A stretch of 64,000 nucleotides of DNA, from NCBI GenBank assembly GCA_030248215.1, contig JASANG010000733.1, forward strand, positions 310,001 through 374,000, in the 5' to 3' direction. Shown piece by piece: positions 39,501-51,500 of the stretch. This DNA is from Enoplolaimus lenunculus (taxonomy: Eukaryota; Nematoda; Enoplea; Enoplida; Thoracostomopsidae). Every line of letters begins with the position of its first letter. Position 1 is the stretch's first letter. The notes beneath the pieces were generated by a model, which was given only the letters and a program-made list of their open reading frames with translations, was not told the origin of the DNA and made no database searches. Both the position numbers and the translations under genes were made by a program.

Positions 39501-42500
39501 CGTGTACACTTTGCAGTCATAGAATTAGGCTCTTCAGGTTTAGGTTTTCGAAAAGATATAGCTAAGCCTAAGCTTTAAAGTTTTATGTAATTGTTTACGT
39601 AAGCTTAAACCTGGGCCTAAGGCGAAGCGTTAACATTAGATATGTATGGTGAAGTATTCGTAAGAGGCGCACGGGTTCAGTCTGTCGAAGAAAACATTGG
39701 TAGATCAGGAAAAGTGTTAGCCTACGCGTAAATCTTGAACAAAAACAGTACTTTGATCTACACAAGGAAAACCGAAATTTGTCTTGCGTCTGTGTTTGAA
39801 AAAATTAATTGAAACGAACCGTTCGACTAATATTATACGTAGTCGTTTATGATGGTTAGGGTTTAAGTCTTCATGTATAATGATGTAATGTAGTATTCTA
39901 TCTGTTAATTAAGCATGGTGTACTAAAGTTGGAATCGGCATCGGTTCGGCATCGGCAAAATTTCAAAATAAGAATCGACATCGGTATCGGCATCGGCAAA
40001 AAATTTTGGTATCGGCACATCCCTAATTTGAACCTATAATTGAGAGCACTCATTCAACAAGAGCGTTCCGTGGAAATGTAGGAATTAAAACCGTTCTACG
40101 GTTTCAATTTTTTTATCAGCGCTGTTCAAATTTTTGGTGTGAAATAAAAACTTTGAATGCAATTTTTACACCACACACACACTTACGTCAGTGGCCTAGA
40201 ATTAACCTTTGAAAATTTTTCATAATTTCAACTGTGATTTTTTTCAAAGTGGACACCGTATGGAATCGTTTTTAAATGTAACGATTATTATTTATCATTA
40301 TTAGATTTTTAAAATTTGTGATGAAATAATCATTTGAAAATAAAATACACGGGTTGGAATTAATTAAATTAATAATTGTTAGGTTTTGCGAGTCGAGTGG
40401 AAACTGGTTCGAGTTTAATGGGCAGAGACAGCAAGAGCCGTAGCCAAGATAGGATGTCAATTTGGGCGGGTATAACTTTAAAGGTTTGTACCACGACGGA
40501 CTGTTCCATTTCCGGTAAAAGTGACTAGTTTTTTTTCGATTAGCTTCCTTTATCGATTATGGAACAAAGTTTAAGATTAAATGTGTCGGGTATGAAATTG
40601 GAGAAATGTTGTCGGTGAAGTAATATGTGTCAGAGGGTGCAACCGGAATTACAATTTAGCGGAACTGGAATTTGAAAAAATTACCGGAACCGGAAGGTCA
40701 AAAATTGCCAAAACCAGGACCGGAATTCCGGTTGCACCCTGCATTATCAATGTTATTTTGTGTAATATAAAGATAGATTCTCGCACAAAATACTAAATAT
40801 CTATATATATTTAAATTTGCCAACAAATTTTCAAATTTTCAAAAAAAACTTAGGAATTTTATTTTAATTTTGCCCACAAACTAAACTAAATGTTACAAAG
40901 ATTTTGTTCAGTTTAATCCAGTATATATTCCGCTGTTAAGTGTTTTTAAATCTTTATTCGTACGTTATCAACGCCGCCAGTAGTTTTGTGTAGATCGTCG
41001 TTTTAATTGTTCAATTTAATATTGTTTTCGCTCATAAAATATACTAGTTGTCGTCCAACTTTGAGCAATGCGCAAAAGCGTTAGCGAATAATACATAAAA
41101 AGATGTATGCAAATTTTCTAATTATAGAACAATTGCGTCTGCGTATGTGCTATGATACTATTGTAAACAAATATTCTGGAAACTTGCCCAAAATACGTAC
41201 GTATGTAGGGTGTTCCAGTTTTAATATATAGATTATAATTTTGGATCTCGTAGCAATTACTCTCAGTTGAAACGTAAAGCAAATTTGCGTTTGAAAAGTT
41301 TGAACAAAAGTTTGAACTGAAGCTATAAAACCCGTGGTTTACGCACTCACGCTTGGTTGACTAATGTTAGATGTGATTGTAAGATTTTAACTGTATATTT
41401 GTCTTTTTTGGAGCATAAAAGCATGTGAACTAAAATGTTGCGCAGTCATTTGACTGAAATTAATGGTGTTCTAGACTGTCTTAGATATATAGGTCACTGT
41501 AAACTCGAAGCTATAGTTTCATTCATTGTGATTATAAGTACATTTACACAATCTGAAAGAATTATTGCGCTGATCGCTATATATACACGTAGTCGTCTGT
41601 CTTATGAATTATGTTCAGTTTGATGGAGTGCTTAAGTGTATGTAGTGGTGTAATAGACAAAAGTGCTTGACGCAAGACGCTGGTAGTGTTTCAAAACATT
41701 GAAATTTTCAAATTTTCATTCAGATCATCGAAATTTGAGGGAAAAGTCAATTGTCGAATATATTTTTACGTGAATTTATATATATATTTATATATATATT
41801 TATATATACATATATATATTTACATATATATTTATATATCTATATATATAAATAAATTTAAATATATAACTATATATATCAGGGTGCAACCGAAATTCCG
41901 GTTCCGGCATTTTTTCAGCTTTCGGTTGTGAGAAATTTTTACCGGAATTAATAATTCCAGTATTAGAATGTTTACGGTAGAAATTGAGATATTTCACTAA
42001 AAATGACGTTAAAACAAAATAGTTTTGATTAGTACAGTATGCAAACCTTGACAATCGCCGAAAATAAACCATCGAACGTAGCTATGGCTTCCGTGGATTA
42101 TGAAATTTTAACCATATACAGAATTCCGGTTGCACCCTGATATATATGTATGTATGTATGTATGTATTTATGTACGTACGTATATATATTGGTTATAAAT
42201 ATGGGTGTAGCGCAACCTATTCATTTAGACGTGTTCATTTTGACAATTGTTGTTTTGTTCATAAAGTCAGATCGATGTTCAGTGTGGTCATGAGAAACCG
42301 CGACGATTGCAAAACTTAAATACCCGGTTGAACTGAATAATGTTCATTATACGTAGTTTGAAAACATTTGTTTTTAATGTTTCGGCTAATTTTTGTTCTG
42401 TTGTTGTTTATGAGAATAAATACACGAAGGTCGATGCAGGAGCGATTGTGAAATTGAAGCGAATATTGTTTACTCAACACTAAAAGTATATGCGTTATGA

Positions 42501-45500
42501 TGATTATATCTGTGTGTCGGAGTGTTTGAAACGAATGAGCCTAGCGAACTATGCTGCTCGAGTTGTGCTTGCTCAATCTGAGCAGATTTGTTGCAATTTT
42601 CGAAGACATAAAATGTGTCAAGGAGTTGCGATGATCGAGTCGATCATGAGAGTCGATAAAATGTACGTTTAAAAGCGTGTGAGAGTACGAAAAGCACAGT
42701 TGAGTAGTGTTGTATGAGAATGAGGTTGACTTCATCAAAAGATATTTTTGATTGACTCGTGAAGTACATATATATCTACTGTATTGTGGTGTGCCAAGGG
42801 CGAAGCAAAGGGAGGCGGGGGAGTAGCGATCGAACCCCTGGCGGATTTGTATGAAGAGGTTTTAGATACTGTTGTAGTTTGTAGAGCAAGAAATACTGTT
42901 CGACAAATTTTTGGTAGGATTATAACCCGTTCGGGTCCGGGACTCCTTGCGAATTCCCATGCGGTATGTCATTGCGTCATTATGTGCGAAAAAATTTGAG
43001 TCAGACAAATGCTGTGTTGCCGAAGTGTGGACAAATTGTGTTCGCGTTAAAATTTTGTACGAATTGACGTCTTCAATTTTTGGTATTAAGTAGAGCCTAA
43101 GGCAATTTACATACCTGAATAAGCGTTGCGGTAGTGCTGTACTTACTCGTTGTTAAAGCATTTGACGGATTTGGCGTTTTGAGTTCTAAAAATTTCAGGG
43201 TTATTTAGAAGTGTATGGTGGATGGATTAAGGTGGCGGTCATTGGCTGAACGGGGGGCGGGCGGCGCCTTTGCCACCTCGCTTCTCAGAAAGTTTTTTAG
43301 TATTATGTATGTATGTAATGTTGAATTATTTTTAGGCAATTTTAACCAAAAGCCACACACAATGCGTGGTCGGGTATGCATGAGGTTATTTGAAATAGTA
43401 TGAAATTTTCGTGCTGCCTAAATTGAATTTTAGGTCAAATTTTGGGCGCTGTACTTGAAACCTGGTACGTATATAGATGAAACATTGTTCAAAGAGGGTG
43501 GTATAAGAATAGCTTTGGTATATATGAGCCTAAGGGATGCGCTGTACTTTTGTGATGTTGCGGCGCCGTCCGCCACAGTGTGGTATCGTGCACAAATAAC
43601 TCACATACGATAACGTATTGTGACGCACGGTGACGGACGGCGCCGGACGTCAAGTAATAGCGCAATCCCAACCGTAATATAAATTATTTTTCACTAATAA
43701 ACTAAATGTCTTCAGATATATATATTTATGTAATTGTTACATTGTTTACGTACTTACATACTTTCCGTTTTTGTTCTAAAATCGATGTAATACGATACGG
43801 TACAGGTTGATTAGTCTATATATTTTACAGCAAAACCAACCACAAAATAGATACCAATTTTTGAAGCCAGAGTACATACATCTACACGTGGACTTTACGC
43901 ATAAATTGGCATAAATTAACAACAAAAAAAGCCGTTTGAGTTGTCCGACTTTTTGGCTTGAAAGCTGAAATTGAGTAAATTAAAATTTTAAAGGGCAGAG
44001 TAGTTTACAACGTATAGCATTTGTAAGCAATGAGGATATCGCATGAGCGTGAAATCATGAATTTGGTAAATTAAAACTCGGGCTTTAATATTATTAGTTT
44101 TAGTGTTGCGGGGACGAAGGTAACGCGGTGTAATTTAGCGAATAATTTGTTTGTGTGTGTGATTTGATGGTAATACGCGATGGATCGCTTTTAGACGATA
44201 TTAATGGTGTTTGAACAACAACAACACCAGCAACAGCAACAACAACAACAAATATATTATACCCGGTAGTGATTGTGTGTTGGTTTGACCTGTGACGTGT
44301 TTGGGTTGACAATGAATGTGTGTGTGTATGTAAACTTAAAACCTGGTGTTCGATCAAATAAAGGTTGCAAATGAACGGGAGCGTTTAGGGTTTGTAATCA
44401 TGATATTAGCTTGTGTTTCAGAGATGATTGGCCTTTTAGGCAAATTAGAACCAAACGGTGTCGTGGGGTAGGCATGTGGCGCCGTATCGGGTATATACTG
44501 GCTATCGTGTTTTTGTAACGAACATCGTGAAGCAATTGTATGTATATATGTATATATGTGTATATTAAGGTATTTGTAGAATTTTCAAATATGTTGTGTT
44601 TGACGCAGGGTTGGTTGTTTCGGGGAGAGTCGGCAAAGTAGAATTGTTATTGGATGGCATTTAAGGGTCATTTGCGTATATAAAATATACTAGTCAGCCG
44701 GGTTTGCCCAATGCTACGTAATGTGTGGTGTCGTAAGGGTTGCGCTATACTTGTCGTGTGGCGCCGTGCGTCACCATCCGTCACTACACGGTATCGTACG
44801 TGAGTTATTTGCGTATGATACCGCATGGTGACGGACGGCGCCGAACGGGTATCGGACGGGGACGGACGGCGCCGTACGGGTATCGGACGATGACGGACGG
44901 GGACGAATGGCGCCGCACTGGTGTGGCACGGCGACGGACGGCGCCGGGTGTCAACAAAACTATAACGCAACCCTATTTTTCGCGTACCTTCATAATTTAT
45001 AGGGGGGGAATGAACACTTAACGCTTGCAGAATTATTAATTGAGGAGTGTTGACCGAAAACGCAACGCGCGCCGGGTACATTGCTTTATACTGGGAATGC
45101 ACTCTGTTGCATACGTACTATTTTTCAGATGTATTACCCATTCTTGGTAAAAGTGAATCGACCGCTGCTACGTATACGTAATGAGAACCTTTATTTGAAG
45201 ATTTTTCAAATTTCATTATTCCTACCGCATTTTTATTATTTTCTTACTTTATCGTTTGTTTCAGCGTGCGACGCTGGCAGTTACAAGCCTGAACCTGGTG
45301 TTGGCAAATGTCAACAGTGTCCGGCGCACAGCGAAGCACCGTCGGAAGGCACGTCAACGTGCGATTGTTCATCGGGATATTTTCGAGCTCCCAGTGATCC
45401 ACATACATCGCAATGTACACGTAAGTGACATTATAATTCATTTTTGAGGAATTTTTGGTTAAACGCAGTGATCATATTGTCAGATGTGTGCAGTAGCACC

Positions 45501-48500
45501 TATCTCAGATTGGTGATAGTTCTTCTAAAGCCCTATTCACACGTGCAAGTTTTTGCTCCGAGAACTTTCAGCTGCAAATTGCACGCAGAATTTGCATTTT
45601 TTTCAACAGCCAATGAGAAAACGTCTGAAATAAATTCAGTGAACTGGCATGGTTGGTAACATATGTGAACGAAATTCCTAGCTATGATTTTTAATGAATT
45701 ATTGGCGGCTGCAAGTTTTTTCGAACGCAATTTTGGACAACGCTTGCAAGTGCCAGTTGCAGCTGCAAATTCTCGTAGCAAAAAGTTGCACGTGTGTATA
45801 TGGCTTAAGATTTAAATAAGAAAATTAGATACTGCACACATTTGACAACACAGTCTCTGGTATTAGTGTTCTATAAAGCAATAATCAAAAGATTTAGCAC
45901 TTGCGCACTTCCGCCCAATCTTAAGCGTAAGCCGAATCCAAAGCCTGTTATAGTATCTTCTACTAGTTGTGCCAACATGTTAAAATTTCAAAGGCTAAAT
46001 CGTGTTAAGTTTAGAAGTGGAGGGTTGTTTGTTTTTATATGGCACTATTGTGGTAATACTGGGGGGGAGCAAAAGTACCGATGTGCCCAAAAATTAGAAG
46101 TAAGCATCAGGGTGGCACCGTATACCAAAAAATTCCGGAGCCGAATATGCAGCCGGCACCGGATAATTAATTCATTCTTTTATACTATGCATAGATAGTA
46201 GTTAGAATGGTACTGTTCGTAGGTTTAGGCGTTTTTAGGTTTCGCAGGGTTATCGTAACGCCCAGCCTGTTTTCTTAGTAATAGTTGAGCGGTATATACT
46301 TGTTTGTTTGATGTACTCTCATTCGGCTAACTGTAATTAGTTAACTTGACGTGGTGTTTGCGCAGGGTACTTGCAAAAGTTTTACAAACGAGCGAAAAAA
46401 TGTTTGACCTGCATAAGCCAAGCCAACCGGTTACTCAAAAGCTTACAAAATTGCTTTATTGGTTTTTTTCGGAAGATTCGGCAGCTCAAGCATTCGCTTC
46501 CTTCAAAAAACTCGTTTGTGTCAAATTTGGCTGTCGGCCGACTGAGATATGGGCCGAGCGAGAGTGTACACGGCTTGCGTTTGTTGCGTTAAAACAATGA
46601 TTTGGTGTTTACCATCGTTACATATGATTTGGTGTTTACCATCGTTACATAATCCGATCATAATATCCGTTTTGTTTTTAGAACCACCTTCACGTCCACG
46701 TTATGCTCAAATCGAGTCGTTCGATCAACATTCGGTCGTTGTGTCATGGGCGCCTCCTGAACGAACTGGCGGTCGCATGGACCTGTCGTATCGTCTGGAA
46801 TGCCCAGACTGCCCGCCGTCCGTCGTCTACAGCCCAGCGCAAGACAGCTTTAACGAAACAATGGCGACACTGTCTGGCTTACAACCGGGATCGTCGTATT
46901 CGATTAAAATTATTGCCGGGAACGGCGTTTCGAGCCAAGTTGATCTGATTCAGTACGCGATGGTTAATGTTGATACGGCGAGTTTAAGTGAGTTTCTGGA
47001 CGATGGAGTGTGGCTTGAGTTGCGAATGGTGTATAAATGTGTCAGGATGGGTGCAGTTTTTATATAAGCTGTTTGAAAAGTGGTTTGAGTTGGACACTTG
47101 AAACGTTAGTTCGGCTAATGTTAGTTAAGTTTTGGCGACCGAGGTAAGTTATACATTTTTCCGTAGCATTTTAGGTGTTAAATTTTTAAAAAAACTAATT
47201 AGACAGGTGCACGTTTGTATGGTGGGTGATCAAGGGCGTGACTGGGCGTTTTGAATCGGAAACGGTTACGTTCGACGTCAATTTCGAAGTTAGCGTTCCG
47301 TGTGCTAATCTGCTGATAAATTTCGGAAAAATCAACGCCACTGGGCGGTGGTTGTTGTTATCAGTAATTTTGCAATAATAAGCATTATTGAAGAAAAATA
47401 TGATCCCAAGATGGTTTTTGGATCGTTCCTGTTCTTGTTTTTAAACAAAAGTTCGTTTGTATTTTTGTATAGCAACCGAGTGATTGTGAGGAAAATTTTG
47501 CTGTGATTTGAAAAAATTAATATAATTCTTTGTTTTAGTTCCATATGTCATCCGTAACTTACGCTTTCCATCAGTATCGGAACACCAATTGACCGTTGCG
47601 TGGGATCCTCCATTTATGTCATTGGACGGCGATGATGGTGGTTTATCGCTTACCAATAACATTCCGGTACAACAACCACAGCTTGCTGTTGTTCAGTATT
47701 ATGCAGTCAAACATTTCATTAAGCATCCGCCTCAGCCGGGCAGTGTCAGCTCTCACGGCGGCCTGAATATTTCACAGATTCAGACGCACGAGCCGTATTT
47801 GCGACTTCATAGTTTGGTTCCAGGAACAAGTTACGGGTTTCAGGTTAGTGTTATAATGCTGTTTGTTGGTTGAATTTATCGTTAAAATATTGTGGTTGTT
47901 TTATGGTAGGTTTAGGTTTGGTGGTTTAGGTAATTTTGCTATAATATCGTTATAGGTTTAGGTTTAGGCTTAGGTTTGCCTGTTGCTAAACCTTAACTCT
48001 TAAGCCTGAACTTAAGCGTTAACTTTAAACTTGGCTACGAGGACAGTATTTTGCGGTGGTATTTCGTGTGTTGATTGATTGGAGTATTGTTGTAGCGGAG
48101 AGCGATAATACGAGATGTTCATCGCTGAACCGGAATGTTTCAACGGTGATTAGGAGTTTTGAATGCCTGAACAGACTGTATGTATTTTCTGTAAAGAAAA
48201 CGTTCGAGATTATTTTGTTGTGTGCTTGGTTCGAAATGATATATTATTAGTGATGAAACAAATTTTTGGGTAGTTTCTGTAATTTTAATATTTTTCTGTT
48301 GACCTTAATATGGTTTGCAACTGTCTCTGGATACAATAACAGCTTGTGTATGAATTAAACTAACAAAATTGTAGTTTTTATTTAGGTGCGTCCGTTCATA
48401 ATCGGCGTCGGCTGGGGTTCGTGGAGTGAAATCAAATGGACGCGAACAGTATCCGCCGATCCAGGTAGGTTAATTTTAGACTTCTACTGGCGTAAGCAAA

Positions 48501-51500
48501 GCTATTTTTGTGTAATTATAAAATGTTGTAATACACAACAGAATCTTTGTTAAAAAGAGTGTTTTCATTTCACGCATCGGGTTCTTTGTAAAAGTTCAAC
48601 GGAAAACTGTGCATGAGCACGTACTGCTCCGCTGCCTCGACTTTTTTTCGTAAAATTTCTGTTGCCACTCGTTTCAGAGTGTATATTCTCAAATGACCGT
48701 TGCACCTATCACCAGTTTGCAAAATTTTTTCAAACGCACAAGCAGTTGTAATAGTAAGAAGCCGCACTGGAATGAAGAAAATCTCTGCATAAAGAACGTT
48801 TGACAATTTGTAATGCCTAATGTGTAAATTGGAAAATATTGCAAGCGTTATGTAGCTTGCAAAATTATCATTTATTACAATTCTGGATGTTGTGTTTTGC
48901 GGTAAGGGTAAAAAATACAAATCATGCTGTTTGTTGAAGTTATCATAAAAATTAATGCTTATATTCTCAAATGTGTGTAGCTATTGTCGCCAGTTGTCGG
49001 TGATTGGTTTTGTAACTTTCGGACCTGAACAGCTTGTTTTGAAATTCTGTTCATGTTTTACACATGATCAATTGTTGTGTCTCTAAGCAAATTTGGAGAA
49101 TGGCAGCTGCCGCGGTTCGCTTGTTTGAAACCCTATTACCAACTAATCGACGATAGATGCTACTTACTCAGTTGAGAATGTGGCTCCTGATGTAATAAAA
49201 TAATAACACTGATGGAGTATCGGTGTTATTATTATTATTTTAGCAGGACCTTCGGCGAATCGAATTGCGCTGTTAGTGGTGCTCATTGTGGTCGCTGCGG
49301 TGTTTATGGCATGCTGTATCGTATGCGTATGGCGACGATGTCAAGGAAATACATCGGTAGCGGATATTTGCGGCCAAGCAAAATCGTCTGATCTCGATGC
49401 ATTAGATAATTATAAATCAGGTAGGTTGACGTGGTTTTAGAATATTGCTCTGTTACTCTTTTTATGGGACGGCGTTGGATTGCAGTCTGCTGGCAGCTAG
49501 CTGTGTATGCCAAAAACCGATCTGGTTGTGGGGTATCATTGGTATACGGTGCTGTTCAACGACGTAAGGCAATACGCGTACGGTGCCTGCCGGTATCGTG
49601 CCATATTTCCCCCTGGCATGTTTTCCGCTTGCGACCGCCATAATTTTCTCCTTGCGATATTTCTGTCTTTGCATTATTTTTGTACGTTTAGCACCTTATA
49701 AATATGCTATTATTTCGACCTTGACAGCATGGCTTATCCATTCTGCCCGCCCACCCAGCAAGGGTTTTTATCCTTACGTATATGTGAACGGGGGTTTGTT
49801 TGATCTGCCGCTGTACTGCAACAGTTCTAACTACACGATGACGAACTAAACCAACGCAGTTTCATTAATTTACGCAAACATATTGTATTGTTCGAAAATC
49901 AATTAGCTTCGTTTGGGCTCAGTCGAAATGATTGCTACAAACCGAGTACTAAGAGCTAATATACATAAAAACAACTGTCTTTGTATCGCGACTTGTTGAA
50001 GGATGTGCTTAAGGATTGAAAACAAAGGTTCGGAAATTTAAAAAACACAAAACTTAATTTTGGCTTTCCTGAAATGAAAACACATGTTGAATACTTTATA
50101 TCACTTGTTTTAAGCGACTAATCTAAATTGCATTGTACTATCCGGTTGGCATTCAGTCCTGGTTCTTGTAAAAAATTCACTATCAGGCTCTGCTTCCGGT
50201 ATCCCGTATTGTGACATCCAGTTTATCCCTGCTTGTAAATGGAAAAAATAAAGGCAAGGGAGGGAATATGGTGCTCGAAGGTGGAAAAAATATTGCAGGC
50301 GGAGGGAATATGGCACGACACCGGAAGATGCCGTACGGCACCGGCCGTCGTCAAAAACTACAGATCATCCCCTTCTAGTTTTAGTATCATTATTACTTTT
50401 ACTTGAAATTAATTTTGTTACCGCTATTGGTGTACAAGTAGCCTCTGCGCTGAGATGATATCATGGTATTGTGCTTACTGTCGAACTTTTGCACGCGCAT
50501 GAAAATTGCATGTAATTTGTTTGACACTGTCATCGCTTGATACACCTTATTACTGTCAAACAGTCCTAAGCATATATTTGGTTAGATTCTACACTTTCAA
50601 ACAGTCCTAAGCATATATTTGGTTAGATTCTACTGTACAACCAATGATTTTTCGAAGAAGCTTAAGTTGTTGCTTTGCAGTTGGAACACGATCCGTTTCC
50701 CTCACTAGCTTGTATGCTGGTGTGTACTGAATTGTTATTTACGGTTATTCCGCTGCTACGCTCAAATATGGATTGATGCAATTGCAATCCTTCCATTCTC
50801 TATAGAAACTACGGATGCCGACACAAGTTTACTGCTCCACCAAAATTACTGTATCGAAAAACTCTTTTAACCTGAAAGTGAAATATTACTTTCAATATTG
50901 GGCACTGGATTTTCTGACATGCGGATAATACACCAAAGTATGCCGGATATCCGAACGATTTATTTTCTGCTCTGCCCATTGCTAATATATTATATTTATG
51001 CTTTTTGCTGCTGTAAATGTTTTGTCATCATGGTGTGCTTCTTTTACAACTCCTTTATTGCTTTGTTCTCTTTGAACTATCATTGTGTTTGCTCGTATTG
51101 CTAATTGCGTGTTAGTTATTTTCAGATAACGTATCTCCTGATAGCTTTGTTTCGCCTGCTTCGTTTACAATAGCTCCAGCGTTTCAAAATCGATGTAAGG
51201 TTTATTTATTTTTGTTTGTACTGCCCATCTTTGAGATTTTTGTTCCACGTATTTACGAAACGGTCTGTCGGTAACACATGGACCCCCTTCGAAATTTTTG
51301 TAACACGTACTCTCTCCGCATCTGAAATCCTAGTTTACGCCCGTGGGTGTGACAGGTGTATGTCGCATGCGTATATTTTCAGCTGATTGCTCGCTGTGCA
51401 ATTATTGTGCCTCTTTCTGAATTGAAACATAATCATTGGTATGTAAAATTACCATCAGACCATGTGGACATGTCTAAAACTGAGTTTGGCTGAAAAAGCA

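Noticed and set aside
45244-45781. Minus-strand open frames opposite the cysteine-rich exon and the MITE at 45528
   Set aside because: They are shadows of the Eph exon and of inverted-repeat sequence, with no domains.
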